Origin: Thinopyrum elongatum
Lineage: Eukaryota; Streptophyta; Magnoliopsida; Poales; Poaceae
Length of the DNA: 64,000 nt
Direction: 5' to 3'
Assembly (NCBI GenBank): GCA_011799875.1
Contig: CM022301.1
Coordinates: 13,473,570 to 13,537,569, forward strand
The notes under the pieces: model-generated
Databases searched by the model: none
The model's input: only the letters and a program-made list of their open reading frames with translations
What the model was told of the DNA's origin: nothing
Position numbers and translations under genes: made by a program
Shown: positions 56,180 through 64,000 of the stretch, piece by piece
Layout: every line of letters starts with the position of its first letter
Position numbering within the stretch: the first letter of the stretch is position 1

Positions 56180-58264
56180 CTAGGTATTGTCATCTTTGAT
56201 ATGCAATCCATAAGTAGCTCTCATAATAGATTCATATGGCAATTTAATTTTCTTTCTAGGAAAGTGCTCCATGCCCTTCCGTAACGAAAATTGAAATCTA
56301 ATGTTTCCTTCCTTCATATCAATAATTGCACCAATCGTTCTAAGGAAAGGTCTACCAAGAATAATATGACATGTAGGATTGCAATCTATATCAAGAACAA
56401 TGAAATCTACGGGAACATAATTCCTATTTGCAACAATAAGAACATCATTAATCCTTCCCATAGGTTTCTTAATAGTGGAATCCGCGAGATGCAAATTTAA
56501 AGAACAATCATCAAATTCACGGAAACCTAACACATCACATAAAGTTTTTGGAATCGTGGAAACACTAGCACCCAAATCACACAAAGCATAGCACTCATAA
56601 TCTTTAGTCTTAATCTTAATAGTAGGTTCCCACTCATCATAAAGTTTTCTAGGGATAGAAACTTCAAATTCAAGCTTTTCTTCAAAAGATTGCATCGTAG
56701 CATCAACGATATGTTTAGTAAAAGCTTTGTTTTGATTATAAGCATGAGGAGAATTCAACATGGATTGCAACAAGGAAATACAATCTATTAAAGAACAATT
56801 ATAATAATTAAATTCCTTGAAATCCAAAAGAGTGGGTTCATTGCTACTTAAAGTTTTGACCTCTCCAATCCCACTTTTATCAATTTTTGCATCAAGATCT
56901 AAAAACTCCGAATCATTGGGACGCCTTTTAACTAAAGTTGACTCATCTCCAGTCCCATCTTTATCAAGATTTATGTTGGAAAACAAAGATTCAATAGTAG
57001 TCACATCAATCACTTTAAGATCTTCATCATTATTTTCACGGAAACTAGAAGAACATATTTTTACAAACCAATCTTTTTTAGCACGCATCTTAGCGGTTCT
57101 TTCTTTGCACTCATCAATGGAAATTCTCATAGCTTTGAGAGACTCATTGATACCATGCTTGGGTGGAATAGATCTAAGTTTCAAAGAGTCAACATCAAGA
57201 GAAATTCTATCCACGTTCCTAGCCAAATCATCAATCTTAAGCAATTTTTCTTTAATCAAAGCATTGAAATTCTTTTGCGAACTCGAAAATTCTTTAACAC
57301 TAATCTCAAAATCAGAGGGCATCTTATTATAATTTCCATAAGAATTGTTATAGAAATTACCATAATTATTAGATGAATTACTAGGGAACGGCCTAGGATT
57401 AAAATTACCTGTATACGCGTTATTACCAAAATTGTTCCTACCAACAAAATTCACATCCATAGATTCATTATTATTTGCAATCAAAGTGAACAAAGGCATA
57501 TCATTAGGATCCAAAGAAGCACTCTTGCTAGCAAATAATTTCATAAGTTCATCCATCTTTCCACTCAAAACACTAATCTCTTCAATGGCATGCATTTTTT
57601 TACTAGTGGAAGATCTTTCGGTATGCCATTGAGAATAATTAACCATAATATTATCTAGAAGTTTAGTAGCTTCTCCTAGAGTAATTTCCATAAAAGTGCC
57701 TCTCACGGCCGAATCTAAAAGATTTCTAGAAGCAAAATTCAATCTGGCATAAAAAATTTGTATAATCATCCACAAATTCAAACCATGAGTAGGGCAATTT
57801 CGTATCATCAATTTCATCCTCTCCCAAGATTGTGCAACATGTTCATGATCAAGTTGCTTAAAATTCATAATCTCGTTCCTAAGGGAGATGATCTTAGCGG
57901 GAGGAAAATACTTGGAAATAAAAGCATCTTTACACTTATTCCATGAATCAATACTATTTTTAGGCAAAGATGAAATCCAAGTTTTAGCACGATCTCGAAG
58001 TGAGAACGGAAATAGCTTCAATTTAACAATATCATTATCCACATCTTTTTTCTTTTCCATATCACACAAATCAACGAAATTGTTTCGATGGGATGCGGCA
58101 TCTTCACTAGGAAGGCCAGAAAATTGATCTTTCATAACAAGATTCAGCAAAGTGGCATTAATTTCACAAGATTCCGCACTAGTGGCGGGAGCAATCGGAG
58201 TACTAATAAAATCATTGTTATAGGTGTTGGAAAAGTCACACAATTTGGTATTCTTTTGGGCCAT
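56180..58264 (-). CDS. Gag-protease polyprotein of Athila-like element
   Basis: A 694-residue open frame; I prefer the Met at 58264 (MAQKNTKLCDF) over the one 11 codons upstream. The N-terminal part has the Gag retrotransposon domain: FSGLPSEDAASHRNNFVDLC, VKLKLFPFSLRDRAKTWISS, NKCKDAFISKYFPPAKI and FYARLNFASRNLLDSAVRGT. A low-complexity Asn/Gly/Tyr/Phe segment (residues about 280-320) is followed by coiled-coil stretches. The C-terminal retropepsin-like part has YALCDLGASVSTIPKTLC, LHLADSTIKKPMGRI and CHIILGRPFLRTIGA. The catalytic triplet is DLGAS, a form seen in this group. It would assemble particles for RNA packaging. No stop in 2.1 kb argues for recent or selected activity. Confidence 0.85.
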   Translation of the reverse strand: MAQKNTKLCDFSNTYNNDFISTPIAPATSAESCEINATLLNLVMKDQFSGLPSEDAASHRNNFVDLCDMEKKKDVDNDIVKLKLFPFSLRDRAKTWISSLPKNSIDSWNKCKDAFISKYFPPAKIISLRNEIMNFKQLDHEHVAQSWERMKLMIRNCPTHGLNLWMIIQIFYARLNFASRNLLDSAVRGTFMEITLGEATKLLDNIMVNYSQWHTERSSTSKKMHAIEEISVLSGKMDELMKLFASKSASLDPNDMPLFTLIANNNESMDVNFVGRNNFGNNAYTGNFNPRPFPSNSSNNYGNFYNNSYGNYNKMPSDFEISVKEFSSSQKNFNALIKEKLLKIDDLARNVDRISLDVDSLKLRSIPPKHGINESLKAMRISIDECKERTAKMRAKKDWFVKICSSSFRENNDEDLKVIDVTTIESLFSNINLDKDGTGDESTLVKRRPNDSEFLDLDAKIDKSGIGEVKTLSSNEPTLLDFKEFNYYNCSLIDCISLLQSMLNSPHAYNQNKAFTKHIVDATMQSFEEKLEFEVSIPRKLYDEWEPTIKIKTKDYECYALCDLGASVSTIPKTLCDVLGFREFDDCSLNLHLADSTIKKPMGRINDVLIVANRNYVPVDFIVLDIDCNPTCHIILGRPFLRTIGAIIDMKEGNIRFQFSLRKGMEHFPRKKIKLPYESIMRATYGLHIKDDNT

Positions 58265-58493
58265 CGTGACAAAGCAAGCAATCGAACACACGAGCACACA
58301 AAAAGCAAACGAAGAAGATGAACGGAAGAGGGACGAAGAAAAGGCAAAGAGAGGGGCGGAGAAAAAGGCAAATCTTTTCGAAAATCGTTTTAGAAGTGGG
58401 GGAGAGGAAAACGAGAGGTGAATGGTGAATAATGTAATGCAAGAGATGAGAGTTTATGATGGGTACTTGGTATGTCTTGACTTGGCGTAGATC

Positions 58494-58511
58494 TCCCCAG
58501 CAACGGCACCA
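58494..58511 (-). promoter_or_regulatory. Athila-like primer-binding site (tRNA-Asp type)
   Basis: TGGTGCCGTTGCTGGGGA on the minus strand lies 11 bases inside the 5' LTR. It differs at two positions from the TGGCGCCGTTGCCGGGGA complement of plant tRNA-Asp. Confidence 0.85.
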
Positions 58512-58522
58512 GAAATTCTTCC

Positions 58523-60127
58523 TGCTACTTCTTGAGCTTGCGTTGGTTTTTCCATTGAAGAGGAAAGGGTGATGCAACAAAGTAGAGATAAGTATTTCCC
58601 TCAGTTTGAGAACCAAGGTATCAATCTAGTAGGAGACAACGCACAAATCACCAAATACCTACACAAACAATCAAACAACTTGCACCCAATGCGATAAAGG
58701 GGTTGTCAATCCCATCACGGTTATTTGCAAAAGTGAGATCTGATAGAGATAGATAAACGATAAAGTAAATATTTTTGGTATTTTTGTTTTATAGATCGGA
58801 AAGTAAAAGATTGTAAAATAGTAGATCAGCAACTTGTATGATGAAAAGTAGAAGATTATATGATGGAAAATAGACCCGAGGGCCATAGGTTTCACTAGAG
58901 GCTTCTCTCAAGATAGAAAAATAATACGGTGGGTGAACAAATTACTGCCGAGCAATTGATAGAAAAGCGCAAAGTTATGACGATATCTAAGGCAATAATG
59001 ATCATGAATATAGGCATCACGTCCATGTCAAGTAGACCGAAACGATTCTGCATCTACTACTATTACTCGACACATCGACCGCTATCCAGCATGCGTCTAG
59101 AGTATTAAGTTCATAAAGAATGGAGTAACACATTAAGTAAGATGACATGATGTATAGGAATTAACATAAGCAATATGATGAAAACCCCATCTTTTTATCC
59201 TCGATGGCAACAATACAATACGTGCCTTGCTGCCCCTACTTTCACTGGGAAAGGACACTGCAAGATTGAACCCAAAGCTAAGCACTTCTCCCATTGCAAG
59301 AAAAACCAATATAGTTGGCCAAACCAAACCGATAGTTCGAAGAGAATTACAAAGATATCAAATCATGCATATAAGAATTCAGAGAAGATTCAAATAATAT
59401 TCATAGATAAGCTGATCATAAATCCACAATTCATCGGATCTCGGCAAATACACCGCAAAAAAGTATTACATCGAATAGATCTCCTAGAACATCGAGGAGA
59501 ACATGGTATTGAGAATCAAAGAGAGAGAAGAAGCCATCTAGCTACTAGCTATGGACCCGTAGGTCTGTGGTAAACTACTCACGCTTCATCGGAACGGCAA
59601 TGGTGTTGATGTAGAAGACCTCCGTGATCGAATCCCCCTTCGGTAGGGTGCCAGAAAAGGTCCCTAGATGGGATCTCACGGGTACAGAAGGTTGCGGCGG
59701 TGGAAAATTCTTTTCGTGGATGCCGCTGTTGGTTTTGGGATATATGAGTATATATAGGCGAAAGAATTAGGTCAGGAGGTGCACGAGGGGCCCACAAGGG
59801 TGGGGGGCATGCCCTACCCCCCTGTGCACGCCCTCCGTCCTTGTGGCCGCCTCGTGGCTCCTCCGACTTCATCTCCAAGTCTCCTGGTTTCCTTCTGGTC
59901 CAAGAAAAATCATCGCGAAAGTTTTATTCTGTTTGAACTCCGTTTGGTATTCCATTTCTGTGAAACTCAAAAACAAGGAAAAAACAGAAACTGGCACTGG
60001 GCTCTAGGTTAATAGGTTAGTCCCAAAAATTATATAAAATAGCATATTAATGCATATAAAACGTCCAAAACAGATAACATAATATCATGGAACAATCAAA
60101 AATTATAGATACGTTGGAGATGTATCA
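58523..60127 (-). repeat. Athila-like 5' LTR (1605 bp)
   Basis: Starts TGCTACTTCTTGAGC and ends GATGTATCA on plus. Over the aligned window 59175-59573 versus 52434-52832 I see roughly 14 base differences in 399 bases, so the insertion is not very recent. Confidence 0.92.
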
Positions 60128-60132
60128 CCCGC

Positions 60133-61588
60133 TGACGGGTCGCAGTGGAGAAAAATCGAGAGAAAGTGGCGGGACTTTGCAGATGACGCAAGGAACGTAT
60201 GGTTTGGTTTAAGTTCAGATGGCATTAATCCTTTTGGGGAGCAGAGCAGCAATCATAGCTCCTGGCCCGTGACTCTATGTATCTATAACCTTCCTCCTTG
60301 GTTGTGCATGAAGCGGAAGTTCATTATGATGCTAGTGCTCATCCAAGGCCCTAAGCAACCCGGCAACGACATTGATGTGTACCTAAGGCCATTAGTTGAA
60401 GAACTTTTACAGCTGTGGGATAAAAAAGGTGTACGTGTGTGGGATGAGCACAAACAGCAGGAATTTGACTTACGAGCGTTGCTGTTTGTAACCATCAATG
60501 ATTGGCCTACTCTTAGTAACCTTTCAGGACAGACAAACAAGGGATACAATGCATGCACTCACTGTTTAGATGAGACTGAAAGTATATATTTGGACAAATG
60601 CAAGAAGAATGTGTACCTGGGACATCGTCGATTTCTTTCAACCAAGCATGCCTTAAGAAAGAAAGGCAAGCATTTCAAAGGTGAGGCAGATCACAAGAAG
60701 AAGCCCGTCCTCCGTACTGGTGCTGATATACTTGATATGGTCAAGGATTTACAAGTAATCTTTGGAAAGGGTCTTGGCGGACAATCTGTTCCGAATGACG
60801 CTGAGGGACACGCACCCATGTGGAAGAAGAAATCTATATTTTGGGACCTACCCTATTGGAAAGACCTAGAGGTCCGCTCTGCAATCGACGTGATGCACAT
60901 GACGAAGAATGTTTGCGTGAACCTGCTAGGCTTCTTGGGCGTGTATGGGAAGACAAAAGATATAGCGGAGGCACGGGAGGACCAGCAACGTGTGAACGAA
61001 AAAGACGGTATGCATCCAAAGCAGTATCAAGGTCCTGCCAGCTACGCTCTTACCAAAGCAGAGAAGGAAATCTTCTTTGAATGCTTACTCAGTATCAAGG
61101 TTCCGTCTAGCTTCTCGTCGAATATAAAGGGAATAATAAATATGGCAGAGAAAAAATTCCAGAACCTAAAGTCTCATGACTGCCACGTGATTATGACGCA
61201 ACTGCTTCCAGTTGCATTATGGGAGCTTCTACCAGAAAATGTTCGATTAGCCATTGTGAAGCTATGTGCATTCCTCAATGCAATTTCTCAGAAGGTAATT
61301 GATCCAGAAATCCTACCAAGGTTACAGAATGATTTGGTCCAATGTCTTATCAGTTTCGAGTTGGTTTTCCCACCATCCTTCTTCAATATTATGACGCACG
61401 TCCTAGTTCACCTAGTCGACGAGATTGCGATTCTGGGTCCTGTATTTGTACACAATATGTTCCCTTTTGAGAGGTTCATGGGAGTCTTAAAGAAATATGT
61501 TCGTAACCGTGCTAGGCCAGAAGGAAGCATCTACACGGGCCATCAAACAGAGGAGGTCATTGGGTTTTGTGTTGACTTTATTCCTGAC
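60133..61588 (+). pseudogene. TNP2 transposase, catalytic and C-terminal part
   Basis: An open frame continues the N-terminal part without any stop. It begins DGSQWRKIERKWRDFADDAR and GLSSDGINPFGEQ. The Transposase_21 catalytic region includes GNDIDVYLRPLVEELLQLWD, LRALLFVTINDWPTLSNLSG and NACTHCLDET. Farther on are WKDLEVRSAIDVMHMTKNVC and NLLGFLGVYGKTKD. The DUF4218-like C-terminal domain has HDCHVIMTQLLPVALWELLP, FFNIMTHVLVHLVDEI and MFPFERFMGVLKKYVRNRAR. It ends at CVDFIPD, where LTR sequence begins; relatives continue for several hundred residues. It would cut and join CACTA ends; truncation and upstream stops make it inactive. Confidence 0.92.
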
Positions 61589-62129
61589 GGGTTCATGGAA
61601 AAGTGTGTCAAGTAACTTGATAGCTCAAGATTGGGATTTGCTCCTCCGATGATGGAGAGATATCTCTGGGCCCTCTCAGTGTTATGGTATCCATCATCGT
61701 CTGGCCAGACACAATGTGATTTGATCACAGGGATGCCGGAACACGGGAACGAGAAAAGAGAACAATACCGGTAACGAGGTAACTGGCATAGTGAACAAGT
61801 TGTTGATTCACAGGGATGCCAATACATCTCACCTCAGGTATTTGTAACATAACGCGAAGCAACAGGAATAGCACACGGCAACTGGAGGTTCACTCGAATA
61901 TTTATTCGTGTGTGTATAGGGGTCAATATGGGTGTCCACGGCTCCGATGTTGATCATTGATCGGAAAGCATTCCGGCCTTGTCTATGCTTCAGCGAACCT
62001 ATAGGGTCACATGCTTAAGGGTCATCTGTCTGCTGAATACTAGACAGGAGTCTGAGAGAAAGTCACCGGAAAAGTTTTGGAGACAACGGAAGAGTTCCGG
62101 AGAGAGAACACCGGAAGGGTTTCGGTAAA

Positions 62130-62480
62130 ACTGAAAAGTTGTTTCAGGGTAAACCATTTGGTCAATTTGGTTTTGGGACACACCTGGAAATTCTTGGAGG
62201 GTGCCAGAATTGTTCTGGGATTTTTCGGAGAAAAAACCCGGAAATATTCCGGAGCTGTCGGAACCGGTTTGCTTGCTTTTCGCACATGAAAATCACTAAA
62301 CCGAAAAGTTGTTTCGGAGTATACCATTAAGTCAAAATGGTTTCGGCACACGTCTGGAAATTCTTGGAGGGTGCCAGAATTGTTCTGGACACTTCTGGGT
62401 TTTTTCTGGAACAAAAACCGGAAATGTTCGGGAGGTGCCGGAACCGCTTTGTCTGCTTTTCGCAGATGAAAATCACTAAT
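62130..62480. repeat. Tandem duplication of about 175 bp in LTR C
   Basis: Two successive copies of GTTGTTTC(A/G)G(G/A)(G/T)...GGAAATTCTTGGAGGGTGCC...AGAATTGTTCTGG...GATGAAAATCACTAA. The solo LTR at 33167-35311 has one copy (about 34110-34290). Confidence 0.85.
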
Positions 62481-62934
62481 CCAGAATTATTTCGGAACAT
62501 GTCAAAAATTATTTTAGTGGGTACTGGAAATGTTCTAGGTCCACGTAAATATTTTTGGTTCGAATGGACGCTGAAAAATATTGTCATGAATAGTGAAATC
62601 AGCTTTATGGTTACTTTTTGGAAAGCCACCTTTTTGGGGTTTTGCTCCAAAATATCTTGGAGATGACATGGATTGATGTGGCTGAAATTTCAGCCCCTCC
62701 ATCCCTCCTTCTCCTATAAATAGAGGTGGAGGGGGCTGCACAAACTCACTCTTTCTCAACATACACAAGCCATGCATGATCTGGCCTTCTCTCTCCCTCC
62801 CAGCGAAATAGTTTCGTAGAGCCGAATTGTTGTCTGGGTTCCGATGGGAACTAGTTCTGGATGGCGAAGCCCTGCTGGATAGATGACACCGTATGTGTAC
62901 AACTCTGTAGAGAGATCGTAGTTTCGGTCTTAGT

Positions 62935-63090
62935 TCGAGAGTGCCTCCCGAAGGGCTGTCCGAGTGACCGTCTGAGTTTTGAGGGTGCTCCCGAAGGGCT
63001 GTCTGAGTGACCGTCCGAGTTTCGAAGGTCCTCCCGAAGGCTCTCCGCGACACTGTCTGAGGAACTGTTGGACCGCCTCCCGGAGGGCTG
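62935..63090. repeat. Minisatellite in LTR C
   Basis: Four imperfect CTCCCGAAGGGCTGTC units separated by GAGTGACCGTC(T/C)GAGTTT blocks; reverse-complement equivalent of 33398-33533 with a different unit count. Confidence 0.8.
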
Positions 63091-63300
63091 TCTGAGGGGC
63101 AGACGAGGGTATACATCCTTGCAGTTGGGAGGTTGTAAATCCTAGCTGCGCGGATCTGCACCGCCAATCGTCAACGACTCTACTTCCGCTGCGCTACGAG
63201 TCGGTAACGAAAAGATCAAACCTTGTATGCAGTCTTCATAGTGGTCCTGGGCTGGTGCGTAGGTCAGAATTTTTTTTGTTTTCTGCTGCTTTCCCCTACA

Positions 63301-64000
63301 GTGGCATCATGAGCCGTGCTATGCGTAGATGCAGGTTGCGATCTAGAATACATAGAGATGTATGGGTGTTGCACAATATAATTTGTAGTAGATGAGTTCT
63401 ACTACTGATAATTATTTGTGCGGGTAGCAGATGAAATCTGTTACCCGATGTTTTTGTTGCTTCCCTGGTATTTGCATATTTCTGATCTTGATAACGGCAT
63501 GGTGGATTTTCAAAGTTCTGGCAATCCGCGATCCTGATTGATCAACAAAGTGCTAACAGTTCATTGAATTCCACCATAGTTAAAAAGAAAGATGAAATTT
63601 CGCAGACGAAAGGGCAGTGCAGATATGATCTACACGGGGGTCATGCATATGACGAAGTTCAGTATGGGGCTCGAGATTTTATTATCTCGGTTTTCATACA
63701 CCCCGCAATGTTAATCTAGCGACTTGAATTATCATGCTTGATGATGGACGTTGGTAGCTGCGGTTTGTTTCGAAACCTTAGAAGCCACGTAAAATAAAAT
63801 TTTGCATGAACCAATTAGAGGCGTCTAACTTGGTTTTGCAGTATGGTTTTCATGTGCATGTGATGTGGTATAGCAGTTCTCATATTAATTTGATTATGTA
63901 TGAGATGACTATATGATGTAAATTAACATGACCTGCGTGTCATGATTCGGCATGATGGTTGGAGCCATATGATTGCACTTTAATGACCTGCATGTCAACC
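63301..64000 (+). mobile_element. Copia element C: primer-binding site and leader (partial)
   Basis: GTGGCATCATGAGCC follows the LTR directly, the same Met-tRNA-like PBS variant as Copia A. The next 700 bases match the Copia A leader in order and orientation (relative to the element). Gag should start a few hundred bases beyond the window edge. No ORF is expected or seen here. Confidence 0.8.

Larger units (their letters stand above)
51786..60127 (-). mobile_element. Non-autonomous Athila-like Gypsy element, 8342 bp
   Basis: A perfect 5-bp duplication CCCGC (51781-51785, 60128-60132) flanks two LTRs of about 1.6 kb. On the minus strand: 5' LTR (58523-60127), PBS, one Gag-protease frame, about 2.8 kb of non-coding DNA, 3' LTR. 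No RT, RNase H or integrase sequence is present, so it must rely on enzymes in trans. Removing it and one TSD restores the TNP2 frame. The LTR styles (GAGACGTATCA end, PBS for tRNA-Asp) fit the Athila lineage; WHAM/Sabrina-type names are possible but unverified. Confidence 0.92.
47662..61588 (+). mobile_element. CACTA transposon 2 (TNP2-coding), truncated at 3' end
   Basis: It begins CACTAGTAGAATACAGGGCT, 18 of the first 20 bases as in CACTA 1, then the same GGTCCCGGTT hairpin arrays, TATA box and leader. It encodes a coiled-coil/membrane ORF and the TNP2 transposase. Two later elements lie within it. Its 3' end is missing: TNP2 is cut near 61588 and joined to Copia LTR sequence, so no terminal repeat or TSD can be seen on that side. 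Confidence 0.88.
61589..63300 (+). repeat. Copia 5' LTR, 5'-truncated (element C)
   Basis: It matches the reverse complement of the solo LTR at 33167-35311 from GGTTCATGGAAAAGTGTGTC onward. About 490 bases of the LTR start are missing. It ends CCCCTACA at 63300, followed by the PBS. A TATA box (TCCTATAAATAGAGG) is at 62712-62726. It contains a duplicated segment (62130-62480) and the GGGCTGTC minisatellite (62935-63090). Confidence 0.88.

Overview
The window is plant nuclear DNA, almost certainly from a Triticeae grass (wheat, Aegilops, barley or rye type). It is a stack of nested transposable elements with no convincing host gene. The reasons are the terminal motifs and coding styles: Copia LTRs opening with a 'GCCCTAGAGGCAATAATAAA' block, a Gypsy LTR starting TGTCGGTGTCAAAACCGG (Fatima-like), an Athila-type Gypsy with LTRs ending GAGACGTATCA, roughly 4-kb TGTGACGCCCCCG...TGTTACA solo LTRs (Sukkula/LARD-like), and CACTA elements with a CACTAGTAGAA terminus. 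Family names come from recalled terminal motifs, not from a search. Boundaries are firmer, because most rest on target-site duplications (TSDs) I could read.

Left block (1-21052). A Copia element (A) lies on the minus strand and runs off the left edge. Its reverse transcriptase gene is split by a 4.08-kb solo LTR (126-4205, TSD CATTT). Its untranslated leader carries a nearly perfect 887-bp palindromic Mutator-type MITE (7581-8467, 9-bp TSD). Its 5' LTR is split by a complete 9.9-kb Gypsy element (10577-20480, TSD ACCAT). That Gypsy element has gag-pol on the minus strand. On the opposite strand, near its 3' LTR, it carries a separate TATA-driven gene of about six exons with a Transposase_28-type domain.

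Middle block (21053-39180). An end fragment of a third Sukkula-like LTR abuts an old LINE on the minus strand. The LINE is broken by a 4.2-kb CACTA element (22634-26842, TSD AAA), a 171-bp hAT-type MITE (27243-27413, 8-bp TSD) and a second Sukkula-like solo LTR (27784-31688). The CACTA has no transposase. It carries a four-exon B3-like (DNA-binding pseudobarrel) gene and two tandem 5S-rRNA-derived promoter-like segments. A Copia solo LTR (33167-35311, TSD TGTGC) and poorly classified LTR-like DNA follow.

Right block (39180-64000). Copia element B (minus strand) has most coding domains, with a mutated RT active site (YVDN). Next come duplicated GC-rich DNA and an inverted-repeat element cut at its edge by a second CACTA (from 47662). 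This CACTA encodes a coiled-coil/membrane-anchor ORF and a TNP2 transposase. It is interrupted by a Gypsy solo LTR (48153-49801) and by an 8.3-kb non-autonomous Athila-like element (51786-60127, TSD CCCGC). That element keeps an intact Gag-protease ORF but has no polymerase. TNP2 then fuses abruptly, near 61589, to the interior of a Copia LTR, which ends at 63300 and leads into a new plus-strand Copia element leaving the window.

The genes do not form a host pathway. The functional links are between elements: the two CACTAs share termini and leader, so the TNP2-coding copy could have mobilised the B3-carrying copy, and the polymerase-less Athila-like element would need polymerase supplied in trans.
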